Assembly: GCA_012519255.1 (NCBI GenBank)
Contig: JAAYQQ010000083.1
Location: 1-37,122 of the forward strand
Length of the DNA: 37,122 nucleotides
Direction of reading: 5' to 3'
Source: Methanobacteriota archaeon
GTDB lineage: Archaea; Thermoplasmatota; Thermoplasmata; Methanomassiliicoccales; Methanomassiliicoccaceae
The notes below the pieces were generated by a model, which saw only the letters and a list, made by a program, of their open reading frames with translations, searched no databases and was not told the DNA's origin. The position numbers and the translations under genes are program-made. Of the stretch, positions 8,342-15,943 are shown in pieces (the first letter of the stretch is position 1; every line of letters begins with the position of its first letter).

Positions 8342-8360
8342 AATAACAAGTGTTGTTATT
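8342..8360. promoter_or_regulatory. Inverted repeat (candidate operator) overlapping the TATA box of the ACT-regulator gene
   Basis: AATAACAA (8342-8349), three bases, TTGTTATT (8353-8360): a perfect 8-bp inverted repeat. On the minus strand the TATA-like TTAATAAC spans 8355-8362, so the repeat covers the TATA box and the stretch towards the predicted start site at 8330. A protein bound here would block transcription; autoregulation is an inference. Confidence 0.45.
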
Positions 8361-8638
8361 AAGCTTTCACCCTCACAGTGCATCCAGAAAGAGGCAGAAG
8401 GGCCTTATCCTGGCCAGTGCCACTCACCAATGGCCTGCGCGAGCATCTGTGGAGGCATCACACGGCCCTAGGCGGTCTGCGAAGCAATACGGAGAAGAAG
8501 AATACCGCAAGATACTTAGGCATATGAGCCGTAACGCCGCTCTCATAACAGGGAATGGTGTAAAGATTGCTGGTACCGCAGATGTTCTGCCCGGTACCAA
8601 TGGCACCTAATCTCATGCCCTGTTACAACATATAGCAC
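8361..8638. other. Intergenic stretch between ACT regulator and membrane-protein pair
   Basis: Holds no convincing gene. A plus-strand frame (8350-8610) has no recognised motif and a poor start. I see no strong promoter for the following gene; CACCTAATCT near 8605-8614 is the best TATA candidate. Confidence 0.3.
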
Positions 8639-9289
8639 ATGGCGATGATGGACATGGATGTGGATGTAGATGATGTGAAGTGTTACCGGTACCGCTTTGA
8701 TGAGAGCGGACCTCTGGCCATTGCCACCTTTGCCATAATGCTCGCCATAGTGGTGCTTACGATGCTCCACGCGATCTCTAACGCTGGCCCATTCTGGACA
8801 TTTATTGCCGCATGGGTTCTGCTCATCGTATTGCTTCCCGAATTCGTCAACAATATGCTTAACGGGACGAGTGCACGGATTGCGGCCGCCCTATCGCTAG
8901 CCATCTTCTCAGGTTATCTATTTTTGGGGCCAACCGGCCCAAGCATCAATGACCTCATTGGGGTGTTGTCGCTTATTCCGGCTGGTATGATAATATTCAG
9001 CCTATGTATGGCCACATTACTGCTGATCAATGAACGTGGACACGGACATATGATCCGGCAGTTCTTGATGGTGACCACGTTTCTATCATACGAAACTGTG
9101 ATCTTGATCCACGGCCCCATCGCTTACTACCATGACATGTTTTTTGGAAGCGAGTGGATCCAGGGCAATACCGAATTTATGATATACTTCATAGTCGGCA
9201 CCGCTGTCGGACTGGCATTAAGTCTAATCGTGAACAGTGCCTTACGCCGGCGTACAGATGATATGGGAATAGACGCCATGGAACGGTGA
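8639..9289 (+). CDS. Multi-pass membrane protein of unknown function
   Basis: A 216-aa protein with an Asp/Met-rich N-terminus (MAMMDMDVDVDD) followed by about six hydrophobic segments (approximately 26-45, 50-67, 82-100, 106-130, 138-160, 183-205) and a basic tail (RRRTDD). No catalytic motif is recognised. The next gene begins one base after its TGA, so the two are translationally coupled and probably form one functional unit. Several ATG codons lie near the start (8639, 8645, 8648, 8654) and the true one is uncertain. It may be distantly related to the downstream DUF2238-type protein, since both have the same size and helix count, but I cannot show similarity by eye. Confidence 0.7.
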   Translation: MAMMDMDVDVDDVKCYRYRFDESGPLAIATFAIMLAIVVLTMLHAISNAGPFWTFIAAWVLLIVLLPEFVNNMLNGTSARIAAALSLAIFSGYLFLGPTGPSINDLIGVLSLIPAGMIIFSLCMATLLLINERGHGHMIRQFLMVTTFLSYETVILIHGPIAYYHDMFFGSEWIQGNTEFMIYFIVGTAVGLALSLIVNSALRRRTDDMGIDAMER

Positions 9290-9290
9290 T

Positions 9291-9926
9291 ATGGACATGC
9301 GTAAGGCTCAGAACACCATCATTGCCGCATCCGCCATCGCCATCGGGGCCATGCTGGTCGCCAGCATTATAGAGGGATATCGATACTCCTACGCTACCTC
9401 GATCGCCTGCCTGCTCCTCCTAATGATTCCCGCTATTTGCATGGCCAAGGATGTTGTATTATTGCCCTGGCCCGTCGTGCTGTGTATTGGCGTTGCCCTA
9501 TCCCTCCATTGCCTTGGGGTTTTAATGGACTGGTATACTCTAATACACTGGTGGGACAAGCTGACCCACCTGGTATCAGGCATAGCCGTCGCATCCCTGG
9601 CAGCGCTTGCATTAATAGTCTTCATAGTCTCCTCCAGCAAAACCATAGTGCCCCTGGCCTGGGTCCCCTTCCTTATAATCATATCCGTCCTCACCATGGA
9701 GGGCATCTGGGAGATCTTTGAGTTCTCGTTAGACACCATCATAGGTACTTACACACAGCACAGTCTGGCCGACACAATGGGCGATATCACGACGAACACC
9801 ATTTCTGGCGTGATAGCAGGTCTTGGCGTTGCATATTATATGTCTAAAGCCTCACTGGACTGCCTTGTTGAGAGCATGCGCGTAGACAGGATAGTGAACT
9901 GGGTGCGCCATCAGTTCATCGATTGA
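9291..9926 (+). CDS. DUF2238/YjdF-like multi-pass membrane protein
   Basis: A 211-aa protein with about six membrane helices. It carries the conserved motifs of the YjdF-like (DUF2238) family: WWDKLTHLVSG (about 86-96), EGIWEIFEF (about 140-148) and DTMGDITTNTISG (about 164-176), rich in acidic and polar residues inside helices. The molecular function of the family is not known to me. The gene follows the previous membrane gene with a one-base gap. GGTGAT upstream suits the ATG at 9297 (third codon) as well as 9291. It converges on argD, and a strong GC-rich hairpin lies between them. Confidence 0.72.
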   Translation: MDMRKAQNTIIAASAIAIGAMLVASIIEGYRYSYATSIACLLLLMIPAICMAKDVVLLPWPVVLCIGVALSLHCLGVLMDWYTLIHWWDKLTHLVSGIAVASLAALALIVFIVSSSKTIVPLAWVPFLIIISVLTMEGIWEIFEFSLDTIIGTYTQHSLADTMGDITTNTISGVIAGLGVAYYMSKASLDCLVESMRVDRIVNWVRHQFID

Positions 9927-10030
9927 ACACCTGGCAAATAACAAGCCCTCATTGTCCGGTCTATTTTGCAGATCTATGCGCTACAACGATGAATATGCCG
10001 TAGCATGTTCGTAGCAGAAATATTAGGCGT

Positions 10031-10049
10031 GGGGCGCCCCCGGGCGCCC
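10031..10049. terminator. GC-rich hairpin between convergent genes
   Basis: GGGGCGCCC, CC, GGGCGCCCC can form a perfect 9-bp stem with a minimal loop. It sits in the 154-bp gap between the DUF2238-like gene and argD, which converge. No U-run follows on either strand, so it is not a classic intrinsic terminator; it could protect 3' ends or hinder read-through. The role is inferred from position only. Confidence 0.4.
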
Positions 10050-10080
10050 CCTGCCAGGTGAGTGAGATAGACACTCATCC

Positions 10081-11262
10081 CTACTGGGCCAGGAAGTTCT
10101 CCACGGTGTTGTTGAACGCCTTGATGGAAGATTCGTCAAGGATAAGCGGAGGAATTAGCCTAACCACCTTTCCAGCGCAGACGTTGACCAGAATGCCATT
10201 GGAAAAGGCACATTTCTGCAGCATCTTGGCCTCATCTCCCATCTCCAACCCGATCATAAAGCCCTTGCCCCGAACCTCCTTAATACGGCCGTTGGAAGAG
10301 TTTGCAAACGAGCGGAGGTCCTGCATCCAGCGACCCCCAAGGTTTCGTGCCCGTTCATCTAAACGTTCCTTCTTCATTGTCTCAATGACCGTCTTGGCCA
10401 CCACGGTACCTAACGGATTCCCTCCAAATGTGGTGCCATGTGAGCCGGGCTGGAATGATGTGGCTACCTCCTTGGAGGCTACACAGGCGCCGATGGGGAA
10501 GCCGTTGGCCAGGGCCTTGGCCAGGGTGATTATGTCCGGGACGACGCCATAATGCTGAAAGCCAAAGAAACGACCAGTGCGGCATAGGCCCGTCTGAACC
10601 TCATCACAAATAAAGAGCGCACCACTATCATCGCAGAGGTCCCTGGCAGTGCGGAAGAACTCCTCCCCTGCAGGAAGAACTCCTCCCTCTCCCTGAATGG
10701 GCTCAAGAATTATTGCCGCGGTGTCCTTGGTGACCGCACTCTTGAGTTGTTCAGCATCTCCGTAGTCGACGAAGTCAAAAGCAGAGGATAGAAGGGGTTC
10801 GAACCCGTTCTGATATTTTGTTTGACCAGTGGCGGATAGAGCAGCGGCGGTGCGACCATGGAATGAGTTCAAGGCAGACACTACCCTCGTACGGCCAGTA
10901 TGCTTGGCTGCCAACTTGAGAGCCGCCTCATTGGCCTCAGCGCCACTGTTTACAAATAGCACATCCTCTAGAGGAGGGGGGCAAATAGATACGATGGCCT
11001 GAGCGGCCTCGGCCTGCTCCTTGACCAAATATAAATTGGATACGTGTATGAGCCGCTTGGCCTGCTCGCACACTGCCTTGGTGATGGCCGGATGGGCGTA
11101 ACCGAGCGAGTTGACGGCAATGCCGGCGACTAGATCAATATACCTGCGACCCTCGATATCCCATAGTATCTCTCCTTCCCCATGGTCGAAACATATCTCC
11201 TGCCTGGCATAATTTTGGAACAGGTAGTCCTGATCCATCTTCTTAATCTCATCTAATTTCAT
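10081..11262 (-). CDS. argD: Acetylornithine aminotransferase
   Basis: A 393-aa PLP-dependent class III aminotransferase that makes N-acetylornithine from N-acetylglutamate semialdehyde and glutamate. Family motifs: VNSGAEANEAALKLAAKHTGR, LNSFHGRT, LEPIQGEGG, FICDEVQTGLCRTG, the Schiff-base lysine in TLAKALANGFPIGA, and HGTTFGGNPL. The assignment is strengthened by its place as last gene of argC-argJ-argB-argD. The start is the ATG at 11262, one base after the argB stop (TAA-A-ATG), with GGGGAT as ribosome-binding site inside the end of argB; the frame extends 13 codons further without a better signal. The stop is TAG followed one codon later by TGA. Confidence 0.95.
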   Translation of the reverse strand: MKLDEIKKMDQDYLFQNYARQEICFDHGEGEILWDIEGRRYIDLVAGIAVNSLGYAHPAITKAVCEQAKRLIHVSNLYLVKEQAEAAQAIVSICPPPLEDVLFVNSGAEANEAALKLAAKHTGRTRVVSALNSFHGRTAAALSATGQTKYQNGFEPLLSSAFDFVDYGDAEQLKSAVTKDTAAIILEPIQGEGGVLPAGEEFFRTARDLCDDSGALFICDEVQTGLCRTGRFFGFQHYGVVPDIITLAKALANGFPIGACVASKEVATSFQPGSHGTTFGGNPLGTVVAKTVIETMKKERLDERARNLGGRWMQDLRSFANSSNGRIKEVRGKGFMIGLEMGDEAKMLQKCAFSNGILVNVCAGKVVRLIPPLILDESSIKAFNNTVENFLAQ

Positions 11263-11263
11263 T

Positions 11264-12100
11264 TTATCCCCGCGTGATGGTCGTTCCGATCCCTTCCGCA
11301 TCCATCAGTTTCCTGACGATGGAGTGAGGTTCCCTTCCGTTGAGCATATGGACGGCGCCAACACCATGACTGAGGGCATCCCGGCAGGCCTCTACCTTGG
11401 GGATCATGCCACCAGTTATGATGCCCCCATCGATAAGCTCATCGAGATTATCAAGTGAAATTGCATTGATCACTTCAGAGGTCCCTTGACCCTCCCGAAG
11501 GATACCTGGTACGTCGGTGAGGAGTATCAGTTCCCCCGCCCCTACCGAACATGCCACAAAGGCAGCCACGGTATCGGCATTGACATTGTAGAGGTTTCCA
11601 TCAAGGTCAGCTCCAATTGGATAGATCACCGGGACCTCATTCCTTTCTAGCATGAGACGTAGTTTTGCTTCGCGAACATGAGTGATGTCTCCAACATTCC
11701 CAAGATCTACCTTTATCGCCTGGCCATTCTCCATGGCCTGTACCGGCGCCTTCTTGTCGCAGATCACCCCGATCTCGGCGGCGGAGACTCCTTTCGCATT
11801 TATCCCTGCGGCCAGGAGCGCATTGACCACTCTGGCATTGATATTGGAGAGGACATCATCTGCCACGTCAAGAGCGGCGGCGTCAGTGATCCTTAGCCCG
11901 GCCACCTTGCGTACTGCCAGGCCACGGCGTTCCATCTCCGAGCTTATCTCGGGGCCCCCTCCATGAACCAGCACGAGCTGGAAACCCTGGCTGATAAGTT
12001 TTCCAAGATCTTCGACGAAGTTATCCAGGTCCCCTTCTCCGCTCAGCGAGTTACCGCCGAACTTGATCAGTATACGACGTGGGTTGGCAGTGGCGCTCAT
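11264..12100 (-). CDS. argB: Acetylglutamate kinase
   Basis: A 278-aa amino-acid-kinase-fold enzyme that phosphorylates N-acetylglutamate, the second step of the acetylated ornithine pathway. Motifs: IKFGGNSLSG near the N-terminus (phosphate-binding lysine and glycines), LVHGGGPEISSEMERRG, AGLRITDA, NVNADTVAA, LTDVPGIL and TGGMIPKVEAC (ATP and phosphoryl-transfer region). There is no N-terminal extension of the kind seen in arginine-inhibited hexameric kinases, which hints at little or no arginine feedback at this step (inference). It begins 8 nt after the argJ stop and ends one base before argD, so the genes form a tight operon. Confidence 0.95.
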   Translation of the reverse strand: MSATANPRRILIKFGGNSLSGEGDLDNFVEDLGKLISQGFQLVLVHGGGPEISSEMERRGLAVRKVAGLRITDAAALDVADDVLSNINARVVNALLAAGINAKGVSAAEIGVICDKKAPVQAMENGQAIKVDLGNVGDITHVREAKLRLMLERNEVPVIYPIGADLDGNLYNVNADTVAAFVACSVGAGELILLTDVPGILREGQGTSEVINAISLDNLDELIDGGIITGGMIPKVEACRDALSHGVGAVHMLNGREPHSIVRKLMDAEGIGTTITRG

Positions 12101-12108
12101 ATGATCAC

Positions 12109-13335
12109 TTAAGATGTGTACTCAGCGTTGATCTTTACATACTCATAGCTGAGATCACAACCCCACGCCTCTGCCTGACCCTGCCCCACGCCCAGATCCA
12201 GAGTCATGACTATTCGTTTCTTGGACAGTAGTTTCCGTGCCGCCACCTCACCCTCAGAGCATGGTTCGATCTGGGGTACGCCTTGATCGAACAGCACCAC
12301 CGCACGTTCACCCGTGCCCAGGGTGAGACGGACATTATCAATATCATAGGTACTGCCGGAGTTACCAAGCGCAGCCAGGATCCGCCCAAAGTTGGGGTCT
12401 GCACCAAACACCGCGGTCTTTACCAGGCTGGAAGAGATTATCCACCGTCCAGCCTTACGGGCCTCAGCGTCATCTTTTGCCCCAATGACCTTGAGTTCAA
12501 TGAGCTTTGTCGCTCCTTCTCCATCTGTCACTACCTGCTTGGCCAGCGACCGCACTACTTTATCCACGCCCTTCCAGAAAATGGGATTGTCGTCGACGGG
12601 CGGTCCACCAGCGGCGCCGTTGGCCATGAAGACAGAGATATCATTGGTACTCTGGTCTCCATCGACGTTGATAACGTTGAAGCTGTTGTCGATCGCTTCC
12701 TGCCAGCGCATCTCGGGAGAGCGGGTGAGGACCGCATCTGTGGTTACGAAAGAAAGCGTCGTGGCATGCTGCACCTTCATGGACGGAGATATCATGCCCG
12801 AGCCCTTGGCCATCCCGGCAATGGTAATCTTGGTTCCATCCTCAAGTGTGATCTGCACCGCGGCCTCCTTGATCACCTTATCAGTGGTAAGGATCGCCAT
12901 GGCTGCCCGATGATCGGCCTCACGGCCACGGGACAACTCCTTCGAGGCCTCCTGGATGCCTGCAGAGATCTTCTCCATGGGCAGGCGGCGCCCAATGATT
13001 CCTGTAGACGCTACCCCCACCAGGGACTCATCTATACCCAGGGCCTTTGCGGTAAGCTCAACCATGGTGCGAGCATCTTTCAACCCTTGCTCGCCAGTGA
13101 TGGCATTGGCGTTGCCGCTGTTGATGACAAAGGCTTGAGGGTTCGTGACCTCCTGCTTTATCATGAACTCAATGGGGGCAGCCCGCATCCTGTTCTGAGT
13201 ATAGGCGCAGGCGCCGAATGTAGGATGCTCAGAGTAGAGCATAGCGAGGTCCAGCCTCTCCCTCTTGATCCCGCAGTGCACTCCCGCAGCCTTCCAGCCA
13301 AGCGGGGTGGTAACGCCACCATCGATAGTTTTCAT
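12109..13335 (-). CDS. argJ: Ornithine acetyltransferase / N-acetylglutamate synthase (ArgJ)
   Basis: A 408-aa N-terminal-nucleophile enzyme that transfers the acetyl group of acetylornithine to glutamate, recycling acetyl in the pathway. The precursor normally self-cleaves before a Thr in a KGSGMI-P-N-M-A-T-M-L motif. Here the segment reads KGSGMISPSM, then KVQH, then ATTLSFVTTDA (about residues 177-201), so the probable nucleophile is T192 and four extra residues precede it. Other family features are normal: NSGNANA, TGIIGRRLPM and DPNFGRILAALGNSG. Whether it also makes acetylglutamate from acetyl-CoA cannot be decided from sequence; the lack of argA or argE nearby fits the cyclic pathway. 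The ATG at 13335 has AGAGGT as ribosome-binding site. Confidence 0.93.
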   Translation of the reverse strand: MKTIDGGVTTPLGWKAAGVHCGIKRERLDLAMLYSEHPTFGACAYTQNRMRAAPIEFMIKQEVTNPQAFVINSGNANAITGEQGLKDARTMVELTAKALGIDESLVGVASTGIIGRRLPMEKISAGIQEASKELSRGREADHRAAMAILTTDKVIKEAAVQITLEDGTKITIAGMAKGSGMISPSMKVQHATTLSFVTTDAVLTRSPEMRWQEAIDNSFNVINVDGDQSTNDISVFMANGAAGGPPVDDNPIFWKGVDKVVRSLAKQVVTDGEGATKLIELKVIGAKDDAEARKAGRWIISSSLVKTAVFGADPNFGRILAALGNSGSTYDIDNVRLTLGTGERAVVLFDQGVPQIEPCSEGEVAARKLLSKKRIVMTLDLGVGQGQAEAWGCDLSYEYVKINAEYTS

Positions 13336-13347
13336 TTCATTTACCTC

Positions 13348-14364
13348 TTAAATTCCTAGTCCGGGGAAATCAAGGCCACTGGCCTCATCCATCTTAAACA
13401 TAATATTGGCGTTCTGTACCGCCTGACCGGCCGCTCCCTTGACCAGATTGTCCAAGGCGCCCATGGCCACCACGGTATTTCCGACCACCTCAAAACCAAC
13501 CTCACAGATATTAGCGCCTACGGTCGAAGGGATAGCGGGCACACTGGTGATGCGCACGAATCGCTCCTTCCCATATAACGACTGGTAGACCGCGGTAACA
13601 TCCTCCTTGGTGACACCGTCCTTGAGACTGGCATAGCTTGTAGTAAGCATGCCCCGGACGATGGGGAGAAGGTGGGGAGTGAAGACCACATCTATATCAT
13701 TTCCGGTAAGGCGGTCGAACACCATCTTAATCTCTGGAGTGTGGCGGTGATTGCCCACCTTGTACGGAGACACGGAAGCGCCGCAATTGGGATGGTGGGT
13801 CGATTGTGTGAGCTTCTGTCCTGACCCAGAAGTGCCGCTCTTGGCATCGATGATGATCTTGCCTTCTACCAGATCATTTATGAAGAGAGGGGCGAGAGAA
13901 AGGATAGAACAGGTAGGATAGCACCCTGGATTGGCCACCAGGTCCGCTCCGGCAATATCCTCACGGAATAGTTCTGTAAGTCCGTAAGCCGCCCGGGACA
14001 TATTGCCCGGATCAGTATGCTCATGTTCGTACCAGGTAGCATAAACGGTGGGATCGCCTAGACGATAATCCCCACTCAGGTCCACCACCTTAATGCCGCG
14101 GGAGAGCAGATCCGGAACGAATTTCATGGACGCCGTATGAGGCGTGGCCAGAAAGACCACATCATAGTCTTCATCGTCTGGCAGACTGTCCACAAAGGTG
14201 AGGTCGCTGAAGCCCCTTAAGAATGGCATCGCCTCCGCTATGGACTCTCCCGCCCTCTTCCGAGAGGTTATTGTTTCCAGGGAGATCCGAGGATGTCGAC
14301 TTAGGATACGGGCAAGTTCGCTTCCGGTATATCCGGATGCTCCTATCACGGCGGCCTTGATCAT
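13348..14364 (-). CDS. argC: N-acetyl-gamma-glutamyl-phosphate reductase
   Basis: A 338-aa NADPH-dependent reductase producing N-acetylglutamate semialdehyde. The N-terminal Rossmann motif is VIGASGYTGSELARIL, and the catalytic cysteine is in ANPGCYPT. KSGTSGSGQ and FTPHLLPIVRGM are also typical. The start is the ATG at 14364, giving MIKAAVIGASGYTG; the frame opens six codons earlier only with a TTG. A TATA-like TATTTTTAAC (14399-14410, minus strand) would give a leader of only about 15 nt. This is the first gene of the leftward arginine operon, divergent from argG. Confidence 0.95.
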   Translation of the reverse strand: MIKAAVIGASGYTGSELARILSRHPRISLETITSRKRAGESIAEAMPFLRGFSDLTFVDSLPDDEDYDVVFLATPHTASMKFVPDLLSRGIKVVDLSGDYRLGDPTVYATWYEHEHTDPGNMSRAAYGLTELFREDIAGADLVANPGCYPTCSILSLAPLFINDLVEGKIIIDAKSGTSGSGQKLTQSTHHPNCGASVSPYKVGNHRHTPEIKMVFDRLTGNDIDVVFTPHLLPIVRGMLTTSYASLKDGVTKEDVTAVYQSLYGKERFVRITSVPAIPSTVGANICEVGFEVVGNTVVAMGALDNLVKGAAGQAVQNANIMFKMDEASGLDFPGLGI

Positions 14365-14398
14365 GGTAAACGTGAACTCCAAGTTGTGAAGAGGTCAT

Positions 14399-14410
14399 GT
14401 TAAAAATAGT
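14399..14410 (-). promoter_or_regulatory. TATA-like box of the argCJBD operon
   Basis: The minus strand reads ACTATTTTTAAC centred about 40 nt before the argC ATG. Confidence 0.4.
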
Positions 14411-14429
14411 ACAGTATTAAGATTGATGA

Positions 14430-14439
14430 CTCATATGAG
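14430..14439. promoter_or_regulatory. Palindrome CTCATATGAG in the argC-argG divergent control region
   Basis: A perfect 10-bp palindrome about 25 bp upstream of the argC TATA-like box and in the same intergenic space that serves argG; a second CATATG core follows at 14454-14459. The position suits an operator for coordinated arginine control. No regulator is identified, so this is a candidate only. Confidence 0.3.
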
Positions 14440-14550
14440 ACAAAAGTGCCCCCCATATGTTGTACAGGGAACGGTCAGACTTACTGGACCCACTAATGTC
14501 TTAAAAGGAACATCTGGGGGAGTGATTTTGTCAAATATGGCGCATCACGG

Positions 14551-14558
14551 CTAAATAA
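14551..14558 (+). promoter_or_regulatory. TATA box of argG-argH
   Basis: CTAAATAA centred about 33 nt before the argG ATG, implying a leader of less than 10 nt. Confidence 0.45.
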
Positions 14559-14587
14559 TGAATTCTTGGTAGACGGGAAGACACCAA

Positions 14588-15886
14588 ATGCAATCTAGCT
14601 CAACCAGGGAAATAAAGGATGAGATTCAGCGAAAAAAGGTGGTTCTCGCTTACTCCGGAGGTCTAGACACCTCTGTGGCCATCCGATGGCTCGAAGAAGT
14701 TTATGGCCTGGATGTCGTGGCCGTATCCATAAACATCGGGCAGCCTAACGACGTAGAGTCCAACATCGAACGGGCCAGGAATATTGGCGCCATCTCCGCA
14801 TACGCAATCGACGCCCGGAAGGATTTTGTCGAGAATTACATCTGGCCATCCCTGAAGGCCAACGCACTCTATCAGGGAGTGTATCCACTAAGCACGGCCA
14901 TTGCCCGCCCGCTCATAGCCAAGGTCTTGGTGGATGTGGCACGGAAGGAGGGAGCAGAATATATCGCACATGGCTGCACCGCCAAGGGCAATGACCAGGT
15001 AAGGTTCGATGTCAGCATAGGCGCGCTCGCCCCTGATATTCAAATAATCGCCCCCCTGAGGGAATGGGTCATGACTCGGGAGGCGGAAATTGACTACGCC
15101 ATAAAGGAAAAGATACCCATACCGGTGAAGAAGGCATGCCCCTATTCCACGGATGAAAATCTATGGGGTCGCAGTTGCGAGTGTGGCATCCTCGAAGACG
15201 CTTCAAGGGAACCGCCAGAAGAATCTAGGAGGTGGACCATCTCTCCAATCAAGGCACCCGATACGCCCACCTATGTTCAGATCGGCTTCAAAGAAGGAAT
15301 CCCCATCTCACTGGACAATGAGAAGCTACCTCCCATCGAGCTTATAGAACGCCTCAACGATATCGCCGGCGCCAATGGTGTAGGTCGCATAGATCACGTG
15401 GAAGACCGGCTGATAGGCATCAAGTCTCGCGAGACCTATGAATGCCCTGCCGCAGTAACTCTAATAAAGGCACACCAGGCGCTTGAGGGAATGGTTCTGA
15501 CCAGGGACGTCCTCTCCTACAAGAAAGGAGCGGAGCAGCGCTTCTCCGAGCTTGCCTATGATGGCCAGTGGTACTCCCCCCTCCGAGATGCTCTGAATGC
15601 CTTTATAGACAAGACGCAGGAGTTTGTCACCGGCACCGTCCGCGTAAAGCTATATAAGGGAAGTGTCGACATCGTTGGTCGGGAGTCTCCCTACTCATTA
15701 TACAATAAGGAGCTGGCCACCTATGCCGGGGGCGACAGTTTCGACCACACCTCAGCCAGGGGATTCATATACGTATGGGGTCTGCCCCTGCGGACGGCAG
15801 CCTTGGCTCATCCATCAGGTCAAAGCAACAAGGTGGCCTGCTGCCAGGAGCCTTCACAAGGAGTCGAGGAGCCAGGGAAGAGATGA
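14588..15886 (+). CDS. argG: Argininosuccinate synthase
   Basis: A 432-aa N-type ATP pyrophosphatase that condenses citrulline and aspartate. The ATP loop is LAYSGGLDTSVAIRWL (about 19-34). Further motifs are YPLSTAIARPLIAK, HGCTAKGNDQVRFD and CPYSTDENLWGRSCECGILED. The core is full length. It carries about 17 extra N-terminal residues (SSSTREIKDEIQRKK) and a polar tail of about 30 residues after RGFIYVWGLPLR that are not part of the usual enzyme. The message probably starts within 10 nt of the ATG. argH follows after 57 nt. Confidence 0.96.
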   Translation: MQSSSTREIKDEIQRKKVVLAYSGGLDTSVAIRWLEEVYGLDVVAVSINIGQPNDVESNIERARNIGAISAYAIDARKDFVENYIWPSLKANALYQGVYPLSTAIARPLIAKVLVDVARKEGAEYIAHGCTAKGNDQVRFDVSIGALAPDIQIIAPLREWVMTREAEIDYAIKEKIPIPVKKACPYSTDENLWGRSCECGILEDASREPPEESRRWTISPIKAPDTPTYVQIGFKEGIPISLDNEKLPPIELIERLNDIAGANGVGRIDHVEDRLIGIKSRETYECPAAVTLIKAHQALEGMVLTRDVLSYKKGAEQRFSELAYDGQWYSPLRDALNAFIDKTQEFVTGTVRVKLYKGSVDIVGRESPYSLYNKELATYAGGDSFDHTSARGFIYVWGLPLRTAALAHPSGQSNKVACCQEPSQGVEEPGKR

Positions 15887-15943
15887 TCAGGTGCTTTCCC
15901 CTCATCATTCCAGGCTCAATGACCAAACAGATGTGAGAGTATT

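Noticed and set aside
8350-8610. 86-codon plus-strand frame between the ACT regulator and the membrane genes
   Set aside because: It starts inside the ACT-regulator promoter palindrome at a non-ATG codon and has no motif.
12283-13359. Open frame of 358 codons on the plus strand opposite argJ
   Set aside because: Antisense to argJ, His/Arg/Gly-rich composition with no motif or promoter.
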